Assembly (NCBI RefSeq): GCF_027921845.1
Contig: NZ_BSEN01000015.1
Coordinates: 444,636 to 508,635, forward strand
Length of the DNA: 64,000 nucleotides
From: Leifsonia poae
Lineage (GTDB): Bacteria > Actinomycetota > Actinomycetes > Actinomycetales > Microbacteriaceae
Direction of reading: 5' to 3'
Below, one piece after another: positions 10,209 through 22,666 of the stretch. Numbering within the stretch: the stretch's first letter is position 1; the number at the start of each line of letters is the position of its first letter. The position numbers and the translations under genes were made by a program. The notes beneath the pieces were generated by a model. The model had not been told where the DNA came from and searched no databases. It worked only from the letters and a program-made list of their open reading frames with translations.

Positions 10209-12451
10209 CAGGTCGGATTCGAGTGGTCGACGTTGTGCTGCGCAGACGCCTGCTCGTCCTCCGGGAGAGCGGCGCGATGGTCGGTCGCCTCGGCGTCGGC
10301 GAAACGATGGTCGGCTGCCTGCTGGTCCCCGGCGTGCCGGTCGTCCGACTCGCGTTCGGTCGGATGCTGGGCAGCCGCGGTCAGCGCCTGCTCGACCCGC
10401 GGTCCGTTGGCCCGGTAGAGCTGCATCGAGGTGCCGCCCACCAGTCGCCGGGTGCCTGGGGTCAGGGGAGTCGCATCCTCGTCGATGGGCAGTTCCGTCG
10501 CGCTGTCCCAGAGAAGCTGGTAGTTCTCGACGCCCGGGGCGACGGGCAGCGACACCTCGACGTCGTCCTCGACTCCGTGGACGATCAGCAGGATGCGGTT
10601 GAACTCCTCCTGGTCGGGCGTGGACGCCGCGAGGTACTGCAGGGTCCGGTTCTCCGGCGAGTTCCAGTCCTCGTCGTCCATCAGCGCACCGGTGGCGTCG
10701 TACCAGTCCATGTGGCTGGCGTTCTTGGTCGTCTCGCCGAACACCGCGTACTTGCTCGGCCGGAGGGCCGGGTTCGTGCGCCGCAGCTCGAGCAGCCGCT
10801 TCGTGGTGGCGAACAGCTCCCGCTCCTCGCGGGTGCGCAGCCAGCTCATCCAGGTCAGCTCGCTGTCTTGGCAGTAGGCGTTGTTGTTGCCCCGCTGGCT
10901 GCGGCCGAACTCGTCGCCCGCGGTCAGCATCGGCACGCCGGCGGACAGCAGCAGCGTCCCCATCAGGTTGCGGATGGCCTTGTGCCGTTCGAGGAGGATC
11001 GCCTCGTCCGTCGTCGCGCCCTCCATCCCGTGGTTGAACGAGCGGTTGTTGTCGGTGCCGTCGCGGTTGTTCTCGCCGTTGCCGAGGTTGTGCTTCTCGT
11101 TGTAGGCCGTGAGGTCGGCCATCGTGAAGCCGTCGTGCGCCGTCACGAAGTTGAGCGACGCCAGCGGTCCGCGCTCCGGGGAGAAGGTGTTCGAGGAGCC
11201 GGCCAGCCGGGTGGCGAACCCGCCGATGCCCACCGGCGCCTGGCCGTTGCGGCGGGCATCGGCGATGTCGGCCAGCCAGAAGTTGCGCACCCGGTCGCGG
11301 TAGCGGTCGTTCCACTCCGAGAACCCGTCGGGGAAGTTGCCGGTCTGCCAGCCGCCGATGCCCACATCCCAGGGTTCCGCGATGATCTTGGCCTCGGCCA
11401 ATTGCGGATCGTGCAGGATGCCCTGCAGCAGCGGATGATCGCGCGTGTACTCGACATCGGCGTTACGGCCGAGCGTCGCGGCGAGGTCGAAGCGGAAGCC
11501 GTCGATCTGCACCTCGTTCGCCCAGTAGCGCAGCGAGTCGAGGACGAGCCGCACCGGAACATCGTGCCCGAAGTTCACCGTGTTGCCGCATCCGGTCACG
11601 TCGATGTAGGCGCCCTCGGCATCCTGCCGGTAATAGTTGGCGTTGTCGATGCCGCGGAAGCTGGTGCGAGGGCCGCCGATGCCCTCCTCGGCGGTGTGGT
11701 TGTAGACCACGTCGAGGATGACTTCGATACCGGCCAGGTGCAGCAGCTTCACCATGCCCTTGAACTCCGCGAGCACTGCCTCCGGTCCCGCCGCCTGCGC
11801 CGAGCGCGACGCGTACGGTGCGTGCGGCGCGAAGAAGTTGAGCGTGTTGTAGCCCCAGTAGTTCGTGAGGCCCTGCTGCAGCAGCCGCTGCTCCGAGACG
11901 AACGCCTGAACGGGCAGCAGCTCCACCGACGTGACGCCGAGGTCTTTCAGGTAGCCGATCGTCGACTCGTGGGCGAGGCCGGCGTAGGTGCCGCGCAGCT
12001 CTTCCGGCACATCGGGGTTGAGCCGGCTGATGCCTTTCACGTGCGCTTCGTAGACCACCGTGTGATCCAGTGGGATGAGCGGCTTGCGGGCGTCTCCCCA
12101 GTCGAAGCCGTCGGCGACGACCACCCCGCGCCACTCGTTCGCACCGACGCGGACCATCCCGCGCGCGTACGGGTCGAGCAGCAGGGTCTCCGGGTTGAAC
12201 ACATTCGTCGGGCTGGCCGGCCCCGACACCCGGATCGCGTACCGCGTGCCGACCGTGAGGCTCCGCGAACGGCCGACGAACACATTGTTCGCGTCCTTCG
12301 TCATCGCGACGGTCTTGACCATCCAGTTGGGGTCTTTGCTGTCGAAGATGCACAGCTCCATGCCGTCGGCGTTCTCCGACCAGACGCGAAGCTCGCCGCC
12401 GTGCTGGTTGACGCGAACGCCCAGATTGCGCAGAGGATCGGCGGAGGTCAT
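10208..12451 (-). CDS. glgX: Glycogen debranching enzyme GlgX (isoamylase type, GH13_11)
   Basis: 747 aa. N-terminal CBM48 domain, then a GH13 barrel with the nucleophile Asp322 in DGFRFDLAATLG, acid/base Glu359 in AEPWDVG and the third carboxylate in VTAHDGFT. It cuts alpha-1,6 branches, complementing GlgP. The last roughly 70 residues are an extra, low-complexity tail rich in His, Asp, Ala and Gln (e.g. DDRHAGDQQAADHRFADAE), absent from typical GlgX and probably disordered. A TACTCT box 7 nt before the ATG (12459-12464) supports a leaderless start. It is divergent from the cysteine desulfurase and coupled to ybaK downstream. Confidence 0.95.
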   Translation of the reverse strand: MTSADPLRNLGVRVNQHGGELRVWSENADGMELCIFDSKDPNWMVKTVAMTKDANNVFVGRSRSLTVGTRYAIRVSGPASPTNVFNPETLLLDPYARGMVRVGANEWRGVVVADGFDWGDARKPLIPLDHTVVYEAHVKGISRLNPDVPEELRGTYAGLAHESTIGYLKDLGVTSVELLPVQAFVSEQRLLQQGLTNYWGYNTLNFFAPHAPYASRSAQAAGPEAVLAEFKGMVKLLHLAGIEVILDVVYNHTAEEGIGGPRTSFRGIDNANYYRQDAEGAYIDVTGCGNTVNFGHDVPVRLVLDSLRYWANEVQIDGFRFDLAATLGRNADVEYTRDHPLLQGILHDPQLAEAKIIAEPWDVGIGGWQTGNFPDGFSEWNDRYRDRVRNFWLADIADARRNGQAPVGIGGFATRLAGSSNTFSPERGPLASLNFVTAHDGFTMADLTAYNEKHNLGNGENNRDGTDNNRSFNHGMEGATTDEAILLERHKAIRNLMGTLLLSAGVPMLTAGDEFGRSQRGNNNAYCQDSELTWMSWLRTREERELFATTKRLLELRRTNPALRPSKYAVFGETTKNASHMDWYDATGALMDDEDWNSPENRTLQYLAASTPDQEEFNRILLIVHGVEDDVEVSLPVAPGVENYQLLWDSATELPIDEDATPLTPGTRRLVGGTSMQLYRANGPRVEQALTAAAQHPTERESDDRHAGDQQAADHRFADAEATDHRAALPEDEQASAQHNVDHSNPT

Positions 12452-12458
12452 GCGATCT

Positions 12459-12464
12459 AGAGTA
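12459..12464 (-). promoter_or_regulatory. -10 box of leaderless glgX (TACTCT)
   Basis: TACTCT read on the minus strand, 7 nt before ATG 12451. Confidence 0.55.
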
Positions 12465-12501
12465 GTGACTACGCAAGCGCTTTCAGTTTCGAGGAGGGCA
12501 A

Positions 12502-13716
12502 GTGCCGGTCTACCTGGATCATGCGGCGACCACGCCGATGCGTTCGGAGGCCATCGCGGCCTATGCCGAGGCCATGGGGGTCGTCGGCAACCCCTCGTCG
12601 ATCCACAGTCAGGGACAACAGGCCAAGCGGATGCTCGAGGAGGCCAGGGAGACCGTGGCCGCGACCCTCGGCGCCGATCCGATCGAGGTCGTCTTCACCT
12701 CCGGGGGCACCGAGGCGATCAACCTCGCGGTGAAGGGACTGTTCTGGGCGCGCAACAGTATCGACGGCGGCCGTCCCAGTCCGCGCATCCTGGCTCCCGG
12801 TGGTGAGCACCACGCGACGATGGACACCCTCGAATGGCTGCAGTCGGCCGAGGGCGCCGAGATCGAGTGGCTGCCGCTGGACGAGGCGGGACGCATCAGG
12901 GTCGATGCGGCGCGGGAGGCACTGGAGCGGGATCCGGAGAGTGTCGCACTTCTCACCTTCCTCTGGGTGAACAACGAGGTCGGGACGATCGAGCCCGTCG
13001 CCGAGCTGGCGGCGCTCGCCGCCGAATATGGGATCCCGGTGCACGTCGACGCCGTCGCGGCGTACGGGCACCTGCCCATCGACTTCACCGCGCTCAAGCG
13101 CGGGGGAGTGAGTGCGCTGAGCGTGTCTGCGCACAAGATCGGGGGACCGGTCGGCATCGGCGCGCTCGTGCTGAGCCGTTCGGCGACCGTCGTGCCCCTG
13201 GTGCACGGTGGAGGGCAGCAACGCCAGGTGCGCAGCGGCACCCAGGACGTCGCCGCCGCCGTCGCGTTCGCCGTCGCCGCTCGTGCCGCGGAACGTGAGC
13301 TCGTGGAGGAGGGCGCACGTCTCGCCGCCCTGCGCGACCGCCTGATCGCGGGCGTGCTCACGAACGTGCCGGATGCGCGCCTCAGCGGGCTGCCCGCCGG
13401 CGATCCGTTCCGCGTCGCGTCGAACGCGCACTTCACCTTCCCCGGCGCCCAGGGCGACTCGCTGCTGTTCCTGCTCGATCTCGCCGGGATCTCCGTGTCG
13501 ACCGGCTCCGCGTGCCAGGCGGGCATCCCGGAGCCCTCGCACGTGCTGCTGGCCATGGGGCGCGCCGAACCGGATGCCCGCAGTGCCCTGCGCGTGACGC
13601 TGGGACGCACCACCACGGAGGCCGACATCGACGCGCTGGTCGCCGCGCTCCCGGCCGCGTACGCGCAGGCGTCGCGTGCCGGACTGGCCGAGCGCGCCAC
13701 ACGCCTGGGCGGCTGA
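12502..13716 (+). CDS. Cysteine desulfurase (NifS/IscS class)
   Basis: 404 aa PLP enzyme turning cysteine into alanine plus enzyme-bound persulfide for Fe-S clusters or tRNA thiolation. The family start VYLDHAATTPM, the PLP lysine Lys212 in SAHKIGGPVG, and the persulfide cysteine Cys338 in STGSACQAG are present. GTG start with GAGGAGGG just upstream. In related genomes this gene directly precedes mnmA, for which it supplies sulfur; here an inverted HNH endonuclease gene separates the two. Confidence 0.94.
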   Translation: MPVYLDHAATTPMRSEAIAAYAEAMGVVGNPSSIHSQGQQAKRMLEEARETVAATLGADPIEVVFTSGGTEAINLAVKGLFWARNSIDGGRPSPRILAPGGEHHATMDTLEWLQSAEGAEIEWLPLDEAGRIRVDAAREALERDPESVALLTFLWVNNEVGTIEPVAELAALAAEYGIPVHVDAVAAYGHLPIDFTALKRGGVSALSVSAHKIGGPVGIGALVLSRSATVVPLVHGGGQQRQVRSGTQDVAAAVAFAVAARAAERELVEEGARLAALRDRLIAGVLTNVPDARLSGLPAGDPFRVASNAHFTFPGAQGDSLLFLLDLAGISVSTGSACQAGIPEPSHVLLAMGRAEPDARSALRVTLGRTTTEADIDALVAALPAAYAQASRAGLAERATRLGG

Positions 13717-13763
13717 GCGCGTCGCGGCGGCGCGGCTGATGCCGGCCGAGCGCACAGACATCA

Positions 13764-15269
13764 TCATGCGACGTCGCTGAGGCGCACGCGACCGCCTCGG
13801 CGCGGCCGACGGTAGGGGTCGACGTGATCCGGCGGAATGAAGTACGGAACGTGGTCGCGCACGTCGATGTCCCAGCCGTCGTCGTGGACGCGATGGTGGT
13901 GGGTGCTGCAGAGCAGGATGCCGTTGTCGAGATCGGTGGCTCCGTCGTGTGCGTTCCACCAGCGGATGTGGTGGGCTTCGGTGTACGAAGGCGGGTGCGG
14001 GCATCCGGTCCAGGCACAGCCGCCGTCCCGTTCCGCCAGGGCCCGCTTCTGGGCAGTGGTGAAGAGGCGGCGGGAGCGGCCGAGATCCAGAACCTCGGAG
14101 TGGTTTCCGAGGACGACAGGGATGATGTTCGCGTCGGCGGCCATCCGGCGCACGGTGCCGGCACTCACGGGGGAGCGCACGCCCTCGATCTCGCCGCTCC
14201 CTCGCCCGGACTGCAGCGCGTCGAGACCGATCCGCACCATCACGGTCACCGGCGGTCGGCCGCCGATCGCCGTGTCGGCGGCTGCAGTGTCGGTCGCGCA
14301 CGCGGCCAGGTGACGGAACACGTCCGTCGCGGCGTCCGAACGCAGCTGTGCGAGGGTGCGCGTCTGCGGCAGCCCGCCGAACCCGTCGTCCAGGAGGTCG
14401 GCATCGTCACCGGTGCGCGAGCGTTCGCCCGCTGCGCCCGCCACACCCGCTGCGCCCGCCACACCCGCTTCGTCAGCCTCGCCCGGATCGACGAAGCGCA
14501 CGCCACGACTGTCGCGGAGCACGCGACCGACGAGACTGTCGATCGCCGTGACGACGTACCCGGCGGACTCCGGCTCGAGGTACCAGTCGATGTGCGTCAT
14601 GCCGTCGCTGGCGGTGCTGATCGTCAGCGAGCGGCGCGTGCGCTGCCGGTCCTCGCGCGGGAGCACGCCATCCTGGTCGAGCCGGTCGCGCACCTGCGCG
14701 GCGAGAGACCGCAGGTCGATGATCCCGAGGTTCGGGGCGTGCTCGACAAGCACGCGCTCGGCTGCCTGAAGGTCGTCGATCGTGCATCCGGGCGCGGCCT
14801 TGCGCAGTTCGCGGACGATCACGGCGGCCTGGTCCACGCCGACCCCGCGGCCGTCGGAGAGCTCGTCAGACGCCCCCGCGGACGGCCCCTCGGGTGCGAG
14901 CGGTGCGGCAAGCGCGGCGGCGAGCACCGCGAACTCGGGCGGCAGCGCCTCTCCGAAGATGCTCGTGCCCGGTCTGGTCGCCTCGCCGACCTGGCAGTAC
15001 AGCCGAGCCGCCGGCATCGGGATCCGCCAACGATCGGACAGGAGGCTGGCGGCACTCGAATGCCCGGCGCGGGCGACCGGGTTCTGCGCTCCCAGCTGTG
15101 TCGAGCGTGAGACGAGTTCGCCCGCCACCTGTGTCTTGATCGCGTCGAGCACCGCCTGAGCGGCGCCGAGGGCCGACACCGCCGCCAACAACTCGTCCCG
15201 CTCGAGAGGTGACGGACGGGTCAGCCCGGTGAGCGCCGCTCTCAACGCTGCGGCTGGGGTAGTGGTCAT
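13764..15269 (-). CDS. DUF222/HNH endonuclease
   Basis: 501 aa. The N-terminal two thirds are the DUF222 region of actinobacterial HNH proteins; the C-terminus is an HNH nuclease: CAWTGCPHPPSYTEAHHI, then WWNAHDGATDLDNGILLC and HHHRVHDDGWDI, holding the Cys pairs and the catalytic His. These genes are multicopy and often variable between strains; their role is not settled. Residues near 270-280 contain a double VAGAAG repeat coded by an 18-bp tandem repeat at about 14437-14472. It is inverted between the cysteine desulfurase and mnmA, which suggests insertion. ATG 15269 is preferred to the upstream 15281 start, which adds only four residues. Confidence 0.93.
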   Translation of the reverse strand: MTTTPAAALRAALTGLTRPSPLERDELLAAVSALGAAQAVLDAIKTQVAGELVSRSTQLGAQNPVARAGHSSAASLLSDRWRIPMPAARLYCQVGEATRPGTSIFGEALPPEFAVLAAALAAPLAPEGPSAGASDELSDGRGVGVDQAAVIVRELRKAAPGCTIDDLQAAERVLVEHAPNLGIIDLRSLAAQVRDRLDQDGVLPREDRQRTRRSLTISTASDGMTHIDWYLEPESAGYVVTAIDSLVGRVLRDSRGVRFVDPGEADEAGVAGAAGVAGAAGERSRTGDDADLLDDGFGGLPQTRTLAQLRSDAATDVFRHLAACATDTAAADTAIGGRPPVTVMVRIGLDALQSGRGSGEIEGVRSPVSAGTVRRMAADANIIPVVLGNHSEVLDLGRSRRLFTTAQKRALAERDGGCAWTGCPHPPSYTEAHHIRWWNAHDGATDLDNGILLCSTHHHRVHDDGWDIDVRDHVPYFIPPDHVDPYRRPRRGGRVRLSDVA

Positions 15270-15459
15270 GCGACAAGTCAATCAGCGACCACCGACATCC
15301 CCGCCGCTGAATATCGCTTCTGGCCAGCCATTTTACGGTGGATAACTTGCGATCGCAGCAGCCTGTGGAGGAACGTCGGCACATCGCTAGGCCAAAGGCC
15401 CCCACTCGCACCCAACGCGGTCGATCGATGCGTCCAGGGGGCACTCGGCGTCGAGGTCG

Positions 15460-15465
15460 TAGAAT
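15460..15465 (+). promoter_or_regulatory. -10 box of leaderless mnmA (TAGAAT)
   Basis: TAGAAT with 6 nt to GTG 15472. It gives mnmA its own promoter, needed because the HNH gene separates it from the cysteine desulfurase. Confidence 0.7.
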
Positions 15466-15471
15466 TCTGCG

Positions 15472-18932
<3,461 letters not shown>

Positions 18933-19038
18933 ACCGGCCGCTCCACCATGTCACTCAAGACCGGAATGTCCCTCCGACCGGCTTGTCTACTCCACAACAG
19001 GGGGTAGAACGAGCAGCCTTTGCGCAGGGGCGTACCGA

Positions 19039-19044
19039 TAGCAT
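19039..19044 (+). promoter_or_regulatory. -10 box of the leaderless DUF1023 gene (TAGCAT)
   Basis: TAGCAT with 6 nt to GTG 19051. Confidence 0.6.
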
Positions 19045-19050
19045 CGGAGA

Positions 19051-20520
19051 GTGCGCTCGCCCGGGGCGCACTGCAAGGGCTTAGCTCGTCGCTCTCGGAG
19101 GGACCCGGACGGAGTGCTGGTCGGCTTTGCAGCTATCGTCACCATGACCTCGGTCGTCGCAGGGCTGATCGGGGCCCCTGTCATGCCCGCAGACATCCCG
19201 CCTCAGGCCGCCTACTCGTCGGTCGCGCAGATGTCGCCCGCCGTCGCTGAGGTCTCGCACAGCGTCGCAGACGCCCCGCACAGCGTCGCAGTCGCCTCGC
19301 ACACGGTGGTCGGAGACGCCCCGACGGGGAGCGGACCCGCGACCGTCGCCGCCGGCTCGATCCTCGGAGCGCTGAGCCGGCTGAGCGCGGCGGACCTGCC
19401 CGCGTTCATCGATGCGCACCGCAGCGACCTCGGCCGCCTGCTGGCGAACCCGCCCCAGGCGACAGACGTCAGCGGCGTGTGGCGACTGCTCGACCCCGTG
19501 AAGCAGTCCACTCTGCTGCACAGCGCGCCGCATGTGATCGGGAACCTCGAGGGCATCCCGTACGCGGTGCGGGGTCAGGCGAACACGCTCGACCTCACGA
19601 GGACCATCGCCGACACGACGAAGCGGCTCACCACGGAGAACGGCAAGGCGGTGCGCATCGAGCTGCAGCGCAAACTCACCACGCTCGGCAACGTCGCGAA
19701 GGCCATGAAGGCGAAGGACGGCGTCAAACGCACTCTTGTCGCCCTCGACACCTCCGACGACGCTCGTGCCTCGATCGTGATCGGCGATCTGGCCACCGCG
19801 CACTACGTCAGCGTCTTGGTGCCCGGCATGTACATGTCGGTCGGCGAGCAGGTCGTCGACTGGGCGAAGACGGCGCAGAACCTCTACGACGAGCAGGTGT
19901 CGTGGCTGCGCCGGGTGCTCGGACCGCGCGGAGGACAGGGGACACCCGGAGTCGCGACCGTGGCCTGGATCGGCTATCAGACGCCCGTGCTCATGAACAT
20001 CGGCGGCCTCACGCTGGCGACGCAGGGCGCCGACAGCCTGGAGCGCACTCTCGAGGGCATCCAGACCATGCGACGTGCGTCGCCGCCCTACCTCAGCGTC
20101 TTGGCGCACTCGTACGGATCGACCGCCGCGTTGCTTGCCCTCCAACGGCACACCGTGACCGTCGACGCGCTCGCGCTGATGGGCTCGCCCGGCAGCGACG
20201 CCCAGTCGGTGAAGGCGCTGAGCGTGCGCGACGGCAACGTGTTCGTCGGTCAGGCCGATCTGGACCCGATCGTCCACAGCGCGTTCTTCGGCAGCGACCC
20301 CGGCTCGGCTTCGTACGGGGCGCAGCGGATGGGCGTCGACGGGGGAGCCGACCCCGTGACGGGCGAGACGCTCGCCGGATCATCCGGTCACAACGAGTAC
20401 TTCACCGCCGGCACCGAATGCATGCGCAATCTCGCGCTGATCGGGATCGACCTCGGGCGGCTCGTGATGGGCAGCGCACCCTCGGGCACCCCGGCGGTGC
20501 AGAACGCATCCGGTCACTAG
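19051..20520 (+). CDS. DUF1023-type alpha/beta hydrolase, probably exported
   Basis: 489 aa. A basic N-terminus is followed by a hydrophobic stretch (VGFAAIVTMTSVVAGLIGAPV, about residues 24-44) that can act as signal or anchor. A Ser/Ala/Val-rich linker contains an imperfect repeat (VSHSVADAPHSVAVASHTV). The C-terminal half holds the nucleophile elbow AHSYGS with Ser354, LMGSPGS and a final SGHNEYF histidine, as in the actinobacterial DUF1023 hydrolases. The substrate is unknown; lipase or esterase activity is a guess from the fold. GTG start by leaderless promoter. Confidence 0.85.
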   Translation: MRSPGAHCKGLARRSRRDPDGVLVGFAAIVTMTSVVAGLIGAPVMPADIPPQAAYSSVAQMSPAVAEVSHSVADAPHSVAVASHTVVGDAPTGSGPATVAAGSILGALSRLSAADLPAFIDAHRSDLGRLLANPPQATDVSGVWRLLDPVKQSTLLHSAPHVIGNLEGIPYAVRGQANTLDLTRTIADTTKRLTTENGKAVRIELQRKLTTLGNVAKAMKAKDGVKRTLVALDTSDDARASIVIGDLATAHYVSVLVPGMYMSVGEQVVDWAKTAQNLYDEQVSWLRRVLGPRGGQGTPGVATVAWIGYQTPVLMNIGGLTLATQGADSLERTLEGIQTMRRASPPYLSVLAHSYGSTAALLALQRHTVTVDALALMGSPGSDAQSVKALSVRDGNVFVGQADLDPIVHSAFFGSDPGSASYGAQRMGVDGGADPVTGETLAGSSGHNEYFTAGTECMRNLALIGIDLGRLVMGSAPSGTPAVQNASGH

Positions 20521-20556
20521 CCGGGCAGCAGGATGCCCGGAGCATAATGGGATGCG

Positions 20557-22320
20557 ATGACGGGGGACGACCAGCCCACTCCCGAAGGGAGTCGACAGCG
20601 CGACGCCTCGCGCCGTGAGTTCCTCAAGCGCGCCGGATTCGCTGCCGCCGGCGCTGCCGTCGGCGGGGTCGCCGGCGGTGTGATCGGTGCGACGGTCGCC
20701 TCGCAGAACACTGAATCCAGCGGGGCCGACACCGATACGGAGTACCCGGCGCTGCCGCCGCGCCCATCGCCCGGTTTCGACCACCTGGTCGTGCTCATGT
20801 ACGAGAACCGCTCGTTCGACAACCTGCTCGGCTACCTCTACGACCGGGGGAACCTCCCCGCCGGCCAGCACTTCGACGGCCTCGCGTTCGGCGACTACCG
20901 CAACCCGGACCCGGCCGGAGGCGAGGACATCCGGGTGCACGCGTACGAAGGCACCACGGACTTCGTGATGCGGCAGCCCTCGCCGGATCCGGGCGAGGTG
21001 TACGCCCATGTCAACACGCAGTTGTACGACGTCGTCGATCCGCCGAGCAACGCGGATGTGCGGCTCGACGAGCTGAAGCCTCCGTACAACGCGCCGCCGG
21101 CCGGGGCCGAGCCGCGCAACAACGGCTTCGTCCGCGACTACATCGACGTGCTGCGGCGTGACCGCCCCGACCAGGAACCACGGCTCGACGACTACCGGCG
21201 CATCATGGGTTCGTTCACGCCCGCGATGCTGCCGGTGTTCTCGACGCTCGCGCGGTCGTTCGCGGTGTACGACGACTGGCATTGCGCCGTGCCGTCGCAG
21301 ACGTTCTGCAACCGGTCGTTCTTCAACGCGTCCACCTCGCACGGTTACGTGAACAACGGCGGCGCCGAGGGCCTGCGCAAGTGGTTCGACCCCAAGAACG
21401 ACGCCCCGACGATCTTCAACAGGCTGGAGGACGCCGGGCTGAGCTGGCGCGTCTACTTCGACGACCGCCAGATCATCTCGCTGACCGGCTTCATCCACGC
21501 GCCGGCTCTCGAGCCCTACTGGCACAGCAACTTCCGCACGATGACCCAGTTCTACGAGGACGTGGAGAAGGGCGCGCTGCCCGACTACGCCTTCGTGGAA
21601 CCCCGGCTTCTCTACGACCACAACGACATGCACCCACCGGGCGGCCCGATGACCGTCGAGGACCTCGACGGCGAGGTCATCGCGGGCGGCGCGATCTCGG
21701 ATGTGCGCGCCGGGGATCTGCTGCTGCACCGGGTGTACTCGGCCATCCGGTCGTCGGCGAGCCAGAAGGGCTCGAACGCGATGAACACGATGCTGCTGGT
21801 GACGTTCGACGAGCACGGCGGCACATACGACCACGTGGCTCCCGGTCCGGCGGTCGCGCCCGACGACAGCGGACCGGGTGAGGACGGCTTCGCCTTCGAC
21901 CGGCTCGGGGTGCGGGTGCCCGCCATCGCCATCTCCGCCTACACCGCCCGCAACACGATCATCCACGAGCAGATGCATCACGGCGCGGTCATCAGCACCC
22001 TGACCCGCAAGCACGGTCTGCAGCCGCTGACCGAGCGCGACAAGGGTGCGCGCACCATCGAGAACGCGGTCAATCGCTCGACGCCCCGCCAGCCGGCGTC
22101 CTGGCCGGACACCTACCCGCAGTACCTGCCGACGAATCCGGAGGCGGAGTCGCCGCGACCCGGAGACGAGGACCGCCCGCTCAGCCCGCCCGGCGTCGGG
22201 CTGGTCGGGCTGCTCACCGCACGATACGGAAAGCCGGGGGAGCCGGTGCCGCGCACGTATCGAGAGGCCTACGACCAGGTGCAGCGCCTGGGGGTCGGCC
22301 TGTTCGGAACGACTGAATAG
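20557..22320 (+). CDS. Tat-exported phosphoesterase (phospholipase C/acid phosphatase AcpA family)
   Basis: 587 aa. A clear twin-arginine signal (SRREFLKRAGFAAAG, about residues 18-32) is followed by an alanine/glycine-rich hydrophobic segment, so the enzyme is exported folded. The mature part is of the phosphoesterase family that includes phospholipases C and AcpA: metal/nucleophile region LMYENRSFDNLLGYL, then VYDDWHCAVPSQTFCNRSF, DYAFVEPRLLYDHNDMHPP and TFDEHGGTYDHVAP. It probably hydrolyses phosphate esters or phospholipids outside the cell. A CATAAT motif lies at 20543-20548, 8 nt before the ATG. The preceding gene is also predicted exported. Confidence 0.9.
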   Translation: MTGDDQPTPEGSRQRDASRREFLKRAGFAAAGAAVGGVAGGVIGATVASQNTESSGADTDTEYPALPPRPSPGFDHLVVLMYENRSFDNLLGYLYDRGNLPAGQHFDGLAFGDYRNPDPAGGEDIRVHAYEGTTDFVMRQPSPDPGEVYAHVNTQLYDVVDPPSNADVRLDELKPPYNAPPAGAEPRNNGFVRDYIDVLRRDRPDQEPRLDDYRRIMGSFTPAMLPVFSTLARSFAVYDDWHCAVPSQTFCNRSFFNASTSHGYVNNGGAEGLRKWFDPKNDAPTIFNRLEDAGLSWRVYFDDRQIISLTGFIHAPALEPYWHSNFRTMTQFYEDVEKGALPDYAFVEPRLLYDHNDMHPPGGPMTVEDLDGEVIAGGAISDVRAGDLLLHRVYSAIRSSASQKGSNAMNTMLLVTFDEHGGTYDHVAPGPAVAPDDSGPGEDGFAFDRLGVRVPAIAISAYTARNTIIHEQMHHGAVISTLTRKHGLQPLTERDKGARTIENAVNRSTPRQPASWPDTYPQYLPTNPEAESPRPGDEDRPLSPPGVGLVGLLTARYGKPGEPVPRTYREAYDQVQRLGVGLFGTTE

Positions 22321-22360
22321 AATTGAACCATCCACCCTCAAACGCACAGCACGGAGACGC

Positions 22361-22657
22361 ATGTCCGAAATTAGTGCAGAGCAGGTCGCGCACCTGGCGA
22401 GTCTCGCCCGGATCGACCTCAGCACCGAAGAGATCGAGAGTCTGACGAGCGAGCTCGGCCAGATCGTCGAGGCGGTCGCCAAGGTGACCGAGGTCGCCGG
22501 TCCCGACGTTCCCGCCACCAGCCACCCCCTGCCGCTCACCAACGTGTTCCGGCCGGACACGGTGGTGCCGTCGCTCACGGTGGAGCAGGCGCTCTCCGGC
22601 GCCCCCGACCGACTCGGCGACAAGTTCAAGGTCGCCCCCATCCTGGACGAAGAGTAG
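22361..22657 (+). CDS. gatC: Aspartyl/glutamyl-tRNA amidotransferase subunit C
   Basis: 98 aa, full length. GatC clamps GatA to GatB in the complex that converts Glu-tRNA(Gln) and/or Asp-tRNA(Asn) to the amides. Family features are HLASLARIDLSTEEIESL at the start and the PTSHPLPL-like central linker ATSHPLPLTNVFRPD. ATG preceded by ACGGAGACGC. First gene of gatCAB. Confidence 0.96.
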   Translation: MSEISAEQVAHLASLARIDLSTEEIESLTSELGQIVEAVAKVTEVAGPDVPATSHPLPLTNVFRPDTVVPSLTVEQALSGAPDRLGDKFKVAPILDEE

Positions 22658-22666
22658 GGGCCCGAC

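Noticed and set aside
14437-14472. 18-bp tandem repeat within the HNH gene as a mobile-element end
   Set aside because: It is in frame and codes VAGAAG twice; an internal coding minisatellite is the simpler reading.
15336-15350. DnaA-box-like TTATCCACC upstream of mnmA
   Set aside because: A single site without a cluster, dnaA/dnaN or AT-rich unwinding element; not an origin.
18986-19008. Dyad TCTAC-N13-GTAGA upstream of the DUF1023 gene
   Set aside because: Only 5 bp arms and a loose spacer; easily chance, so not listed as an operator.
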